NCBI GenBank assembly: GCA_029266455.1
Contig: JAQSWV010000029.1
Span: 1 to 53,292 of the forward strand
Reading direction: 5' to 3'
Length of the DNA stretch: 53,292 nucleotides
From: Nocardioidaceae bacterium
Lineage (GTDB): Bacteria > Actinomycetota > Actinomycetes > Propionibacteriales > Nocardioidaceae
Under the pieces are notes generated by a model. It was not told the origin of the DNA, made no database searches, and saw only the letters and a program-made list of their open reading frames with translations. Positions 15,498 through 24,595 of this stretch are shown here, piece after piece; within the stretch, counting starts at the first letter, position 1, and the number at the start of each line of letters is the position of its first letter. The position numbers were made by a program, and so were the translations under genes.

Positions 15498-15944
15498 TCA
15501 CGCGGCACTCGCTCGTGGGCGCAATCGCTGCTGAACGTGGAAGACGCCACCTGACTCGCCGGCGTGGCAGCGGAGCTCGTCGCTGTGGGCGAACCCACCG
15601 CCGACCACAATCGCGTCACCCTCTCGGACCACCACATCGCCGCGTGCGTTGCGTACGACGACACGGCCAGCACGCTCGTCCACGCTATAGCCGGCCGGCC
15701 AGACAACGTCGACTGCGGCTCGACCAGCCACCTGAAGGTGAACGCACCCTGCGTCGTCGACACTCACCCGGCCACCGCCGCGCGCCAGCATGCTCAGATC
15801 GCCGGGAGTCCACGAACCCACGTTGAGCACTGGCCTCTCTTGCTCATCGCTCGGGTCAGGAGCAGGTCCTCCCGAGCCCACCTGAGCGGCGCCGCATCCC
15901 GTCAGCACAAGCGCCATCCACATCGCGGCTGCCGTCGTCCTCAT
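15498..15944 (-). CDS. Putative lipoprotein
   Basis: This 148-residue protein has an N-terminal signal (MRTTAAAMWMALVLTGCG) whose lipobox LTGC puts the lipidated Cys at residue 17. The mature part is Pro/Asp-rich at first (GGPAPDPSDEQERPVLN). It then becomes a compact beta-rich domain with VSVDDAGCVHLQ, WPAGYSVDERAGRVVVRN and GDAIVVGGGFAH, which looks like a small ligand-binding barrel as in other actinobacterial lipoproteins of unknown function. ATG 15944 follows GGGAG seven bases upstream; a longer frame to 15998 adds no signal-like sequence. It is divergent from the spermidine-synthase-like gene. Confidence 0.82.
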   Translation of the reverse strand: MRTTAAAMWMALVLTGCGAAQVGSGGPAPDPSDEQERPVLNVGSWTPGDLSMLARGGGRVSVDDAGCVHLQVAGRAAVDVVWPAGYSVDERAGRVVVRNARGDVVVREGDAIVVGGGFAHSDELRCHAGESGGVFHVQQRLRPRASAA

Positions 15945-16191
15945 GGTGATACTCCCGATGCATGGGGTGCTGCGGTCACGGCTTGGACGCACCATCACGC
16001 GACCCGGTTTCCGTCGGGGTGTTGTTCCTTCTGCCGCCTGCTCGGCGGTATCGCGTGGACAGGGGGTGTGGGTCGGTCGTCGTCGACGCGCGGATCCCCC
16101 GGGTCAAGGGAATGGGACGGCCTGACGTTGCCCCACTGGGCCCGTCGCGGCCGCGAAACGGGCCCGGCTCGCTCTCAGGGATGATCGGGGC

Positions 16192-17703
16192 GTGTCCGCC
16201 GCCACCACACCGCCACCGCCCGAGCCTGCTGGCACGCTCGGACCAAACGCCGCCGCCGGGCTCGTGTTCGGGTCCTCCGCAGCGGTCCTGGTCGTCGAGC
16301 TGGTCATGCTCCGACTGCTCGCGCCGTACCTGGGCCTCACGCTCGAGACCAGCACGCTGGTGATCGGATTGGCGCTGACCGCCATCGCCGTGGGGTCGTG
16401 GGCAGGCGGGCGCATGGCCGACACGGTGCCGCCGCGGCGCACCCTGGGGCCGCTTCTGGCGCTGTCTGGTGTCGCGGTCGCCCTCACCCCCGTTCTCGTG
16501 CGGGTCACAGGGTCGAGCGGCGACGCGGGCCTGCTGCTCCTGGTCGCGACCTTGGCGATGTTCGTCCCGGGAGCCGCCCTGTCGGCGGTGACTCCGATAG
16601 TGACCAAGCTGCGGCTGACCAGCCTGCACGAGACCGGGACCGTGGTCGGTCGACTGTCGGCGATCGGCACTGCCGGTGCCATCGCCGGCACCGTGCTCAC
16701 CGGCTTCGTGCTGATCACCCACGTCGCGGTCAGCGGCATCCTGGTCGGCCTCGGTGTGCTCCTGGTGCTCGCCTCGGTGGCCGTCGCTGCCGGCGCCTCG
16801 GGTCGCCGCGCAAGCGCCGTCGCCGCCGCGGTCGTGCTCCTCGGGGGGGTCGCCGCGGCTGCGGCACCGGGCGGCTGCGATGCCGAGACGGTCTACCACT
16901 GTGCGTCGGTGCTTCCGGATCCGGACCGCGACGCGGGCCGCACGCTGGTCCTCGACGGAGTACGCCACTCCTACGTGGACCTCGACGACCCCACCTACCT
17001 GCACTTCGAGTATGTCCAGGCGATCGCGTCCGTCGTTGACACCGCGTTTCCCGAGGGTGCGGCGCTGCAGGCCTACCACCTCGGCGGTGGGGGACTGACA
17101 CTGCCGCGCTACCTGGACCGCGTGCGGCCGGGCACGAACAGCGTGGTGTCGGAAATCGACGGGGGCGTGGTGAGCATCGACCGGGATCGGCTGGGTCTCG
17201 AGACCGGGAACGGCATCGAGGTCCGGGTGGAGGACGGCCGGCTCGGCCTCCAGAGGCTCGACGACCACAGCCGGGACCTCGTGGTGGGGGACGCCTTCGG
17301 GGGAATCTCCGTGCCCTGGCACCTCACCACCCGGGAGGCGATGACCGAGGTGCGCCGGGTCCTGACCGCCGAGGGGATGTACGTCGCGAACCTGATAGAC
17401 CACGGACCGCTGGCCTTCGCTCGGTCGGCAGTCGCCACGCTGCGGGACCTGTTCGACCACGTCGCCCTGACCGCTTCGCCGGCGACGCTGTCGCGCGAGG
17501 GCGGCGGCAACCTCGTCGTCATTGCCTCCGATAGTCCGGTCGACGTCGGCGCGGTCTCCGCGCGGCTCGACGACCGAGGCACCGGGTGGGAAATGATCAC
17601 GGGGGCGGAGCTGGATGATTGGGTCGGTGACGCGCAGGTGCTGACCGACGATCACGCGCCGGTCGACCAGCTACTGACGCCGTACGCCGAACCGGCGAGC
17701 TGA
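16192..17703 (+). CDS. Membrane-anchored spermidine synthase-like protein
   Basis: This 503-residue protein has two halves. Residues ~20-225 hold six or seven membrane segments in a transporter-like array (FGSSAAVLVVELVMLRLLAPYLG, given here as a feature at ~25-48, then GGRMADTVPPRR). Residues ~265-490 form a spermidine-synthase-like Rossmann domain (AYHLGGGGLTLPRYL, VVSEIDGGVV, VEDGRLGL, DLVVGDAFGG). Such proteins are annotated as fused MFS/spermidine synthase. Binding of decarboxylated S-adenosylmethionine is known only for the soluble enzymes, so polyamine synthesis here is uncertain. Start GTG 16192 fits the onset of coding bias. The long reverse frame over it (to 15976) is a shadow. Confidence 0.88.
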   Translation: MSAATTPPPPEPAGTLGPNAAAGLVFGSSAAVLVVELVMLRLLAPYLGLTLETSTLVIGLALTAIAVGSWAGGRMADTVPPRRTLGPLLALSGVAVALTPVLVRVTGSSGDAGLLLLVATLAMFVPGAALSAVTPIVTKLRLTSLHETGTVVGRLSAIGTAGAIAGTVLTGFVLITHVAVSGILVGLGVLLVLASVAVAAGASGRRASAVAAAVVLLGGVAAAAAPGGCDAETVYHCASVLPDPDRDAGRTLVLDGVRHSYVDLDDPTYLHFEYVQAIASVVDTAFPEGAALQAYHLGGGGLTLPRYLDRVRPGTNSVVSEIDGGVVSIDRDRLGLETGNGIEVRVEDGRLGLQRLDDHSRDLVVGDAFGGISVPWHLTTREAMTEVRRVLTAEGMYVANLIDHGPLAFARSAVATLRDLFDHVALTASPATLSREGGGNLVVIASDSPVDVGAVSARLDDRGTGWEMITGAELDDWVGDAQVLTDDHAPVDQLLTPYAEPAS

Positions 17704-17965
17704 CCAGCGCACCCGTGCACCCAGCGGCTCGGGGGGAGCCGGTTGCGCTGGGGCACAGGCACCCGTCCGAGGACGCCAGCCTTGTGTCAGCTCGCCGAGT
17801 GAGCGGGCGAGGCAGATCCTCCGAGGGCATTCGCGATCGCGACCACGTCATCAACGGTCGGACACCCAGGTCACGGCTGCCCGGGGTGATCACCACCAGG
17901 TCCCCACCAGCCTGCATTCGGTGGTCGTCGATGGCCCGTCCTCTCGTGCTCGCTAGCCGCATGGC

Positions 17966-18772
17966 TCAGATGTGACCGCTGAGCTGGTCGAGCCGGACCG
18001 CTAGTGCCTCGACCATCGCACTGGCCCTCTTGGCCGAGATGGCTGACGTGCGGTCCCCGCCCTGGCTGGTCACGGCAAGCACGTCGACCGACAGCTTCGC
18101 GCCACCAGCCAGCGCTCGAAGTTCGTCGAGCTTTTCGCCGAACGGGGAGCCACTTCCCGGTGAGTAGTAGTGCACGACCTCGTCCAGCTGATCGGCGAAG
18201 AGATCGGCCTTGGTCACCGCGATGACGAGCCAGACCGGCTGGTCGCGGCGTACGGCCATGGAGGCGATGCGGTGCGAGGTGATCGCCCAGTCCTCGAGCT
18301 CGGCGGCGAGCTGCTCCTCGCGGGTAGCGGTCGCCTGGCCGGTCGTGCCTGCCGTGCGCCGCGGTGTGGCGTGACCATTCGCGACCACGTGGATCACGCC
18401 ATCGACGGGTTCGTCGTGGAAGACCTCATCGAGGGCACCGAGCCGGGTTGCCGCGTTGTCGCCAGGCACCACGAGGAAACGGAAGCCCTGCAACCGGGGG
18501 GAGCGGCGGGTACGGCGTTCCAGCACCGCCGAGCCGACCTCGGGCCCGCTTTGTCCGGACGTGCGTCGCGCGAGCCGGTCGGCGAGCCGGGTCTTGCCGA
18601 CTCCTGTCATCCCGGTCACGGCCACCGTCGGGAACCGCCGCCGAAACAGCCGGCTCATTCGCTCAGGAGCCGACGCCAGGCCGCTCAGTACGCCGCCGGC
18701 GATGGTTGCGCCGAGGGCGGTGCGGCCCGAGTAGGGCAGGATCGTGCGGAATCGAGTGGCAGCGCGCGACAC
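17966..18772 (-). CDS. P-loop GTPase with N-terminal hydrophobic segment
   Basis: This 268-residue protein starts at GTG 18772, with GAGGAGG four bases before it. The G1 loop is GMTGVGKT at residues 54-61 and the G4 specificity motif is TKAD at 187-190 (preceded by WLVIAV). The G3 region reads FLVVPGDN at ~99-106, a PG-D form instead of DxxG. Residues ~12-33 are hydrophobic and Gly/Ala-rich, suggesting membrane association. It belongs to the TRAFAC GTPases seen as single proteins or in conflict systems, without a closer name. Upstream in-frame sequence to 19246 overlaps the divergent acyltransferase gene and is not coding. It lies 1.5 kb from the EACC1/caspase operon, and a functional link is only possible. 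Confidence 0.85.
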   Translation of the reverse strand: MSRAATRFRTILPYSGRTALGATIAGGVLSGLASAPERMSRLFRRRFPTVAVTGMTGVGKTRLADRLARRTSGQSGPEVGSAVLERRTRRSPRLQGFRFLVVPGDNAATRLGALDEVFHDEPVDGVIHVVANGHATPRRTAGTTGQATATREEQLAAELEDWAITSHRIASMAVRRDQPVWLVIAVTKADLFADQLDEVVHYYSPGSGSPFGEKLDELRALAGGAKLSVDVLAVTSQGGDRTSAISAKRASAMVEALAVRLDQLSGHI

Positions 18773-19009
18773 GGAACCTCCTCGGCTGGCGATCAGGAGC
18801 AAGCGTGCAGGCCCGAGCGTACGGTCCGGCGACCACCGAAGGGGGTCTCGCTCTCCGCGAGGACGAGGTTGACGACCGCGCCGCTGTCCAGACTGCCGCC
18901 GTCCGCGGGTGCGAACCAGCATGGCGGGCTCCGAAGCCATGTGCAGCACAGGATCGGGCCTGTCCACTTCTCCTCGACTCGGGGCACCGGCTGCGTCTTC
19001 AATGTCAGC

Positions 19010-20260
19010 GTGGAGTCGTACGCGCTGACGTCGGAGGATCAGGCAATTCTTGCGTTGGAGAGCGCCATCGTCGTCGGGCACACCTGCAAAGTCATCCTTG
19101 TGGGTGCTGGGGCGCCCCGTCTGGCGGACCTGCGCGCACGGGTCGCCGAGCGCCTTGAATCGACGCCCGCCCTGACCCGCCGGTTGGCCGAGACCCCCGC
19201 CGGGCCGGCGTGGGTGAGCGACGACCGGTTCGACCTCGCGGCTCACGTCACCGAGATGCCCGGTGCGCCCCGGGAACCTGCGACCGTGCGCTCAGTGGTC
19301 GCCGACGTCTTCGCGGAGCGGCTGGACCGGTCGCGGCCGCTGTGGCGTATCGACCTCGTTCCCGTGCACGGCGGGGGAGCCGCGCTCGTCTGGCGCGTCC
19401 ACCACGCGCTGGCAGACGGCACCACATTGATGCGGTACGCCCACGACTTGTTGTGGGATCCCTCGCCCACTGCCGGACCGGCACACCGCCACGCTCTGTC
19501 ACATGCCGATGACGACGCACGACGCCGCGCACACCTGGGCGGCTTCGTGGTGCGTGAGTTCGCCCGAACCCGTGACAGCTCGCCGTTCGCCGGGCGGATC
19601 GGGACCCGCCGCGAGATCGCGTTCGCCTCGACTGGGCTGGACCGGTTGCATCTCGCGGCCAAGCGCCTTTGCGGAGCGACGCTCAACGATGCCGTCCTCA
19701 CCAGCGTTGCCGGCGGCCTGCGACGCTGGGTGCTGGAGCACCACGGTCACCTCGGCACCGTCCGGGTGAAGGTTCCGGTCAGCCTGCACGACGGGAACAA
19801 CGATGCCGCGAACCGGGATTCCTTCTTCAGCATCAACCTGTCACTGAACGAACCGGACCCGGTGGCCAGGCTGCGCGAGACACAGGCGGCGACCTCGGTA
19901 CGCAAGGCCGACGACGACGCGCAGACGATGGACAGGCTGCTGCGTCACCTGAGCGACATCTCGCCCTCGCTGGCGCGGCTGTGCGCGCGCATCGAGCGGA
20001 GCCCGCGCAGCTTCGCGGTCAACGTCTCCAACGTCCCCGGACCTCGGGTCCCGGTGACGTTGCTCGGGGCACCGGTCGACGCGCTGTACTCGATCGCCGA
20101 GATCAGCGAGCGTCACGCGCTGCGCGTGGCGGTGATCTCGTACGGGGACACACTGTCGTTCGGCATCTGCGCCGACCCTGTGATCGTCGAGCACGTGCAG
20201 ACGATCGCCGAGGGCATCGAGGCCGAGGCGCGCGCCCTGTCCGCAGCCACTCCCGCCTAA
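19010..20260 (+). CDS. Wax ester synthase / diacylglycerol acyltransferase (WS/DGAT)
   Basis: This 416-residue acyltransferase esterifies fatty alcohols or diacylglycerol with acyl-CoA to store neutral lipid. The catalytic HHxxxDG is HHALADG at 131-137. The PLW motif (SRPLWRIDL, ~108-116) and the ND motif (ATLNDAVL) are present. It is slightly shorter than the usual ~460 residues, mainly by gaps rather than lost motifs. I start at GTG 19010 because the family begins with a sequence like LTSEDQAILALE; the frame is open far upstream (to 18170) through the divergent GTPase gene, where it is a shadow. No clear ribosome-binding site is visible. The EACC1 gene begins 75 bp after its stop. Confidence 0.9.
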   Translation: MESYALTSEDQAILALESAIVVGHTCKVILVGAGAPRLADLRARVAERLESTPALTRRLAETPAGPAWVSDDRFDLAAHVTEMPGAPREPATVRSVVADVFAERLDRSRPLWRIDLVPVHGGGAALVWRVHHALADGTTLMRYAHDLLWDPSPTAGPAHRHALSHADDDARRRAHLGGFVVREFARTRDSSPFAGRIGTRREIAFASTGLDRLHLAAKRLCGATLNDAVLTSVAGGLRRWVLEHHGHLGTVRVKVPVSLHDGNNDAANRDSFFSINLSLNEPDPVARLRETQAATSVRKADDDAQTMDRLLRHLSDISPSLARLCARIERSPRSFAVNVSNVPGPRVPVTLLGAPVDALYSIAEISERHALRVAVISYGDTLSFGICADPVIVEHVQTIAEGIEAEARALSAATPA

Positions 20261-20334
20261 CGCGGCGCCATGCCTCTGGGCCATCTGTGGGTATAGCCTG
20301 CCAAGCGGCTGATGGGATGTTCGGAGGGGATTCC

Positions 20335-20712
20335 GTGAGCGACACGTTGGTGGTGAGTATCGCTGATGTCGAGGCGGACAGTGAGCGGCTGGACGAGTTG
20401 ACGCTCGCCCTGAGACGAGAGCTTCTGGAGCTCGACGTTGATGATGTCGAACGCGTCAGTGCCGGGCCGGCCCCCGCAGGAACGAGGGGATTCGATGTCG
20501 CCGCCGTGGGTGCCCTCCTTGTCACGCTCAGTTCCTCGGCGAGTGCCATCGGCAACCTGGTCACCACGGTTCGCGGCTGGCTGAGACATGCTCCCGCGGG
20601 ACGGTCCGTGGAGCTGGCTATCGGTGACAAGTCGATCAAGCTGTCCGGCGCGACCAACGAGCAGCAGGAGCGGCTCATCCACGAGTTCCTCCGTTCGGTC
20701 GCCACGAGCTGA
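20335..20712 (+). CDS. Effector-associated constant component EACC1
   Basis: This 125-residue protein has the EACC1 layout: an N-terminal helix-rich part (ELTLALRRELLELDVDDVERV), a hydrophobic central helix (FDVAAVGALLVTLSSSASAI), a basic WLRH link, then the two-strand end VELAIGDKSIKLSG followed by NEQQERLIHEFL. EACC1 is described in actinobacterial and other NTP-dependent conflict systems as a constant partner encoded beside variable effectors such as caspases, trypsins or TIR domains. It is proposed to couple sensing to the effector. GTG 20335 follows GGAGGGG six bases upstream. The caspase gene begins two bases after this stop. Confidence 0.88.
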   Translation: MSDTLVVSIADVEADSERLDELTLALRRELLELDVDDVERVSAGPAPAGTRGFDVAAVGALLVTLSSSASAIGNLVTTVRGWLRHAPAGRSVELAIGDKSIKLSGATNEQQERLIHEFLRSVATS

Positions 20713-20714
20713 TC

Positions 20715-22742
20715 GTGTCCGGGCGTCGGCTCGCACTGGTCGTGGCCACGGACCGCTACGACGATCCGACGTTGCACGGGTTGGCCGCGCCTGCAGCGGA
20801 CGCCGAGGCGCTGGCCGCCGTCCTCGGGGACCCGGACCTCGGCGGGTTCGAGATCGAGGTCCTGCGCAACCCCACCTCCTGGGACACCGCGCAGCGCGTG
20901 GAGATGCTGCTGTCCGAGCGTGTCCCCGCTGACCTGGTGCTGCTGCACTTCTCGTGCCACGGGCTGAAGGACGAGTCCGGGGAGCTGTTCTTGGCGGCTC
21001 GGAACACCTCGCCGACCCGACTGGCCTCGACGGCGGTGGACACCTCGCTGGTGAACCGGTTGATGCAGCGCAGCAGGGCGCAGCGGATCGTGTTATTGCT
21101 GGACTGCTGCTACGGGGGAGCCTTCGAACGCGGTGTCGTGTCCCGCGCTGACCCCAACGTGCACGTGGGCGACCAGTTCTCGCAGGGACGACTGGTCGCC
21201 GGTCGTGGCCGGGTCGTGATCACCGCCTCGAGCGCGATGGAGTACGCGTTGGAAGGCACCGACCTGACCGTGGGCGGATCCCCCCAACCGTCACTGTTCA
21301 CCGGCGCGCTCGTCAACGGGCTGAGCAGTGGAGAAGCGGACCGGGATCAGGACGGTCATGTGGGCTTGGACGAGTTGTACGAGTACGTGTTCGAGAAGGT
21401 CCGGGAACGCAGCCCCAACCAGACCCCGAGCAAGTGGGAGTTCGGCCTGCAGGGGGACCTGGTGATAGCTCGTAACCCTCGGCGCCAGATCCACCCTGGA
21501 TCAGTGCCGGAGGACATCGCCGACCTTGTCCACCACCCGACCGCGGGAGTCCGCCTCGGCGCAGTTGACGAGCTCGCCCGGATCGCCGCGCAGGAGAACC
21601 TGAGAAGGGGTGCGGGTGCGGTGCTCCTGCTTCGTCGGCTGCTGGACGACGACAGCCGGCGGGTGTCGCAGGCGGCTGCCGCGGAGCTGGACAGGCTCGC
21701 ACCCACTGCCTCACCCAGTGACGTCGACTTCGACGACATCCCGGTCGGCGCGACGTCGGCGGCGGAGGTGCAGGTCCAGGGCGGCCCACTCGCGCTGGCG
21801 TCCACCGTCGAGACCTCACGACCGGAAGTGCAGGCGCGGTTCGAAGGGGCGGTCCTTCAGATCGAGGTCACCGGCACCGCGCTCGGACCGTTGGACGGGT
21901 GGGTGAGCCTGACGGGTCCCGCGGGCGAGCGGCGCATCCGCGTCACCGCCACCGTCGTGGCAGGCGCAGAGCCCACCCGACCCGACACCGTCGCAAGGCC
22001 GCCGTCTGAGCTGACGTCAGCGCGATCCGCCACGCCGGTGGGATCGGCTCCGGCAGGGGCGAGCTCTGAGTCCCAAGAGCCGCGGTCATCCCCTCGTCGA
22101 ACCATGCACGAGGAGCATCCACCAACCGGGCATGAGGATACGGCGGGCGACGGCACGGGGAAGGCCGCGTCGCCGGAGGCCACGCCGAAGACGGTGGGTC
22201 GTCGTGGCCGGTACGCACTCGCTGTCCTGCTACCTGCTGCGGCACTCGGCCTCATCGCGTACCTGGGTTTGTCGGCGCCTTGGCAGTCGAACGACGAGAC
22301 TCCGCCGCAGCCCTTCACGTCGGCAACGCTGTACGACTTCGCCAACGACTACTTCGACGCCGACGACTGCATTGCTGATCCAAACGCCCGCCAGGCCCCC
22401 GTCGCGTCGAGGTTGCCGCACATCGAGCTGGTCAAGTGTGGCACCAGGAGTGATCAGTACGAAGGAACCTTCCTGTGCACCGACAACAGGGACGACTTCG
22501 AAAGCAACCGGGCCGAGTTCCTCAAGAGGGCGGAGGACGGCACGCTCGAGGACATCGATGGGGCGGGCGCGGGCATGGACGAACCCATTGACGGCGTTCA
22601 GTTCTCCTTCCAACGCGTTCAGTCCGGGTACGCCCGCGTCTACTGGGACTCACCGTCGCTGCTGTGTCTGAGCGAGATCCAGGCACATGATGCGGACGTC
22701 GACGCCACCGTCGCCTTCTGGCGCGACGGCACGTCACCCTGA
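20715..22742 (+). CDS. Caspase-family peptidase, EACC1-associated type, membrane-spanning
   Basis: This 675-residue protein is a predicted caspase/metacaspase peptidase. The catalytic dyad is His82 in HFSCHGL and Cys132 in LLDCCYGG. An EF-hand-like loop DRDQDGHVGLDEL lies at ~209-221. Residues ~262-330 form two HEAT-like helical repeats (HPTAGVRLGAVDELARI; LLRRLLDDDSRRVSQAAA). A beta-rich Ig-like domain covers ~335-418, then a Ser/Pro/Glu-rich linker to ~495. One membrane segment is at ~500-519 (ALAVLLPAAALGLIAYLG), and a ~155-residue external domain with four Cys follows. The protease is therefore cytoplasmic and the C-terminus external. GTG 20715 lies two bases after EACC1. EACC1 is expected to regulate or target it; the esterase downstream may share the operon. 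Confidence 0.9.
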   Translation: MSGRRLALVVATDRYDDPTLHGLAAPAADAEALAAVLGDPDLGGFEIEVLRNPTSWDTAQRVEMLLSERVPADLVLLHFSCHGLKDESGELFLAARNTSPTRLASTAVDTSLVNRLMQRSRAQRIVLLLDCCYGGAFERGVVSRADPNVHVGDQFSQGRLVAGRGRVVITASSAMEYALEGTDLTVGGSPQPSLFTGALVNGLSSGEADRDQDGHVGLDELYEYVFEKVRERSPNQTPSKWEFGLQGDLVIARNPRRQIHPGSVPEDIADLVHHPTAGVRLGAVDELARIAAQENLRRGAGAVLLLRRLLDDDSRRVSQAAAAELDRLAPTASPSDVDFDDIPVGATSAAEVQVQGGPLALASTVETSRPEVQARFEGAVLQIEVTGTALGPLDGWVSLTGPAGERRIRVTATVVAGAEPTRPDTVARPPSELTSARSATPVGSAPAGASSESQEPRSSPRRTMHEEHPPTGHEDTAGDGTGKAASPEATPKTVGRRGRYALAVLLPAAALGLIAYLGLSAPWQSNDETPPQPFTSATLYDFANDYFDADDCIADPNARQAPVASRLPHIELVKCGTRSDQYEGTFLCTDNRDDFESNRAEFLKRAEDGTLEDIDGAGAGMDEPIDGVQFSFQRVQSGYARVYWDSPSLLCLSEIQAHDADVDATVAFWRDGTSP

Positions 22743-22893
22743 CACCCGCCCGTCTCGGAGCCCGCCAGCCACTGCGCCGCGGTCCACTCGGGGTTGACGT
22801 CGTTGGCCGGCCCTGGTTCCGTGACCAGTTGTGGCGAGCGCAGGCGATGGCGCCGGGTCGCAGGATGTGACACCTCCGGCTCGGGAGGGACTC

Positions 22894-24531
22894 GTGGAAG
22901 CACTCAGACCGCCCCGACCTTTGATCCTGATTCGAGGCTTCGGCGGGCCTGACGTCGCAGACGAGCAGGCCAACGCTTACCAGGGGTTCAACGATGGCAC
23001 GGTGTATCCCACGAAGCGGGGCGAGAACTACATCTACGAGGGGTTCATCCTCCGGGCGATGAAGTCGGATCGCTATCGGTACACCGACGCCACCAATGTC
23101 ATCGGCTACTACTCCCAGGACGTGGAGGCGCCGGTCGACGTCGACGGGTACGCGACCAGCGACGTCAGCGGAACCGTCGTCATCGACCCGGCGACCGCAC
23201 GACGGGTGCTCACGGACGGAACCGCCGGCACCATCTGGGTGTACCGCTACTACGACCTCTCACCACGCGCGCTGCGCCGCTACGGCGAAGGCCTCGTGAC
23301 GCTGCTCCGGCTGATCCGCTCGGCGGCGGCCCGTCACGAACGACCCTTCAACGGAGTCGACGTGGTGGCGCACAGCATGGGCGGCCTGGTGCTCCGAGAG
23401 GCCTTGCGGCAACTGGACGACGCCGAGAAGGGCTCGGCAGCCCAGGTGATCCACCGGGCTGTGACCCTGGGCACTCCTCACCGCGGCATCGCCTTCCAGC
23501 GCGCGCCACGCTGGCTGCTCGAACGCCTGCCGAGTGTGGAGAAGGCCGCCGACGAGCTCGCGGCGTTCGACCCGGCGAGCACCGAGTTCCGCAAGGTCGG
23601 CGACTGGTTCCCGCTGGAGCGACTCCTCACGATCGTGGGCACCAACTACGCCACGTACGGGGTCAAGGGGGCCTCGGCGTTGAACCGGCTGTCCAGCCTC
23701 ATCGATGAAGGGAGCCTGACCTACAACCGGAGTGACGGATTGGTCAAGCAGGCGTCGGCACAGCTGCCGGGCGCTCCACGGACGTTCGTCCACAAGTGCC
23801 ACGGCGGCCCCGACTCGGTCGTGACCTCGCGTGAGGCGTTCGAGATCGCCATGCGCTTCTTCCACGGCACCCATCGGGTGCGGCTGTGGGTCGACGAGGC
23901 CCAGATCCTTCGCGGACGCGACTGGTTCGGCCGCAGCGAGTTCTACCTGGGCTTCTCGGTCAAGCCGCGATTCGTCGACTTCGACCTCGTCCACCAAAGC
24001 GTCGAGGCCGAGAACTGCTACGGGCCGTTCCGTGAGCCCGACCTGTCCGACGGGCCGCCCCCGCTGGCCGAGGAGCTGGCCAAGCCGCTGGCCGAGCCCG
24101 GCGACCGGACCACCGGCTGGGCCGGGCCGGACCGGCTGGTGTGGGAGGGCTGGATCGACGCCGGGGCCAAGCCCGCAGCGGGCGGGGAGGGCCTCGTCTT
24201 CCGCCTCGACATCTACGTCGGTGAGCGGGACAGCCGTGGCACCGGGTTCTCCGACAACGTCGTCTTCCGCAAGCAGTACTACGTGCAGGCATTCCTCGAC
24301 CCGCTCACTCTGGTCATCCACACCGGGGAGGAGCACCTGAGACCCGGCGACCAGACCAACCGCCAGGAGCTGGAGGCGATCGCCAGGCCAGGAGCCGACC
24401 AGGAGGTGCAGGCTCCGGTCGCGACCGGTGTCGACGGTGAGTGGACCTTCCAGGCGGCCGGAACGGGGTTTCGGGCCACCCTTCGCCTGGCCATCGAGGA
24501 CCGGGACGGGCCGAGCACGGCGGGCCCCTAG
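22894..24531 (+). CDS. Alpha/beta-hydrolase esterase/lipase
   Basis: This 545-residue serine hydrolase has the oxyanion region PLILIRGFGG near the N-terminus and the nucleophile elbow AHSMGG with Ser near residue 161. GTPHRGIA is a typical lipase loop, and the His is probably in HKCHGGPDSVV. The first ~330 residues form the hydrolase. The C-terminal ~210 residues are a beta-rich domain of unknown type (VRLWVDEAQILRGRDW; GLVFRLDIYVGERDS). I use GTG 22894 because GGGAGGGA stands four bases upstream; GTG 22831 would add 21 residues without homology. There is no signal peptide, so it acts in the cytoplasm. It follows the caspase gene by 151 bp on the same strand and could be a second effector. 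Confidence 0.85.
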   Translation: MEALRPPRPLILIRGFGGPDVADEQANAYQGFNDGTVYPTKRGENYIYEGFILRAMKSDRYRYTDATNVIGYYSQDVEAPVDVDGYATSDVSGTVVIDPATARRVLTDGTAGTIWVYRYYDLSPRALRRYGEGLVTLLRLIRSAAARHERPFNGVDVVAHSMGGLVLREALRQLDDAEKGSAAQVIHRAVTLGTPHRGIAFQRAPRWLLERLPSVEKAADELAAFDPASTEFRKVGDWFPLERLLTIVGTNYATYGVKGASALNRLSSLIDEGSLTYNRSDGLVKQASAQLPGAPRTFVHKCHGGPDSVVTSREAFEIAMRFFHGTHRVRLWVDEAQILRGRDWFGRSEFYLGFSVKPRFVDFDLVHQSVEAENCYGPFREPDLSDGPPPLAEELAKPLAEPGDRTTGWAGPDRLVWEGWIDAGAKPAAGGEGLVFRLDIYVGERDSRGTGFSDNVVFRKQYYVQAFLDPLTLVIHTGEEHLRPGDQTNRQELEAIARPGADQEVQAPVATGVDGEWTFQAAGTGFRATLRLAIEDRDGPSTAGP

Positions 24532-24595
24532 TCGGGCCGCAACGGGGCGCGTGTGCGTGTTCTGCGGGCGGGCGATCGCCCCTGACGGCACGGCG

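Noticed and set aside
15335-15763. 142-codon frame on the - strand overlapping the lipoprotein gene
   Set aside because: The overlapping frame with signal peptide and lipobox is clearly the real one.
15976-17655. 559-codon open frame on the - strand
   Set aside because: It is antisense to the spermidine-synthase-like gene, and its sequence is low-complexity Arg/His/Gln without domains.
18170-19009. In-frame upstream extension of the WS/DGAT gene
   Set aside because: It runs antisense through the GTPase gene and lacks acyltransferase homology; the family start fits GTG 19010.
24570-24581. GGGCGATCGCCC palindrome between convergent genes
   Set aside because: There is no loop and no U-tract. 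The sequence includes GCGATCGC, a common high-GC word, so I do not call a terminator.
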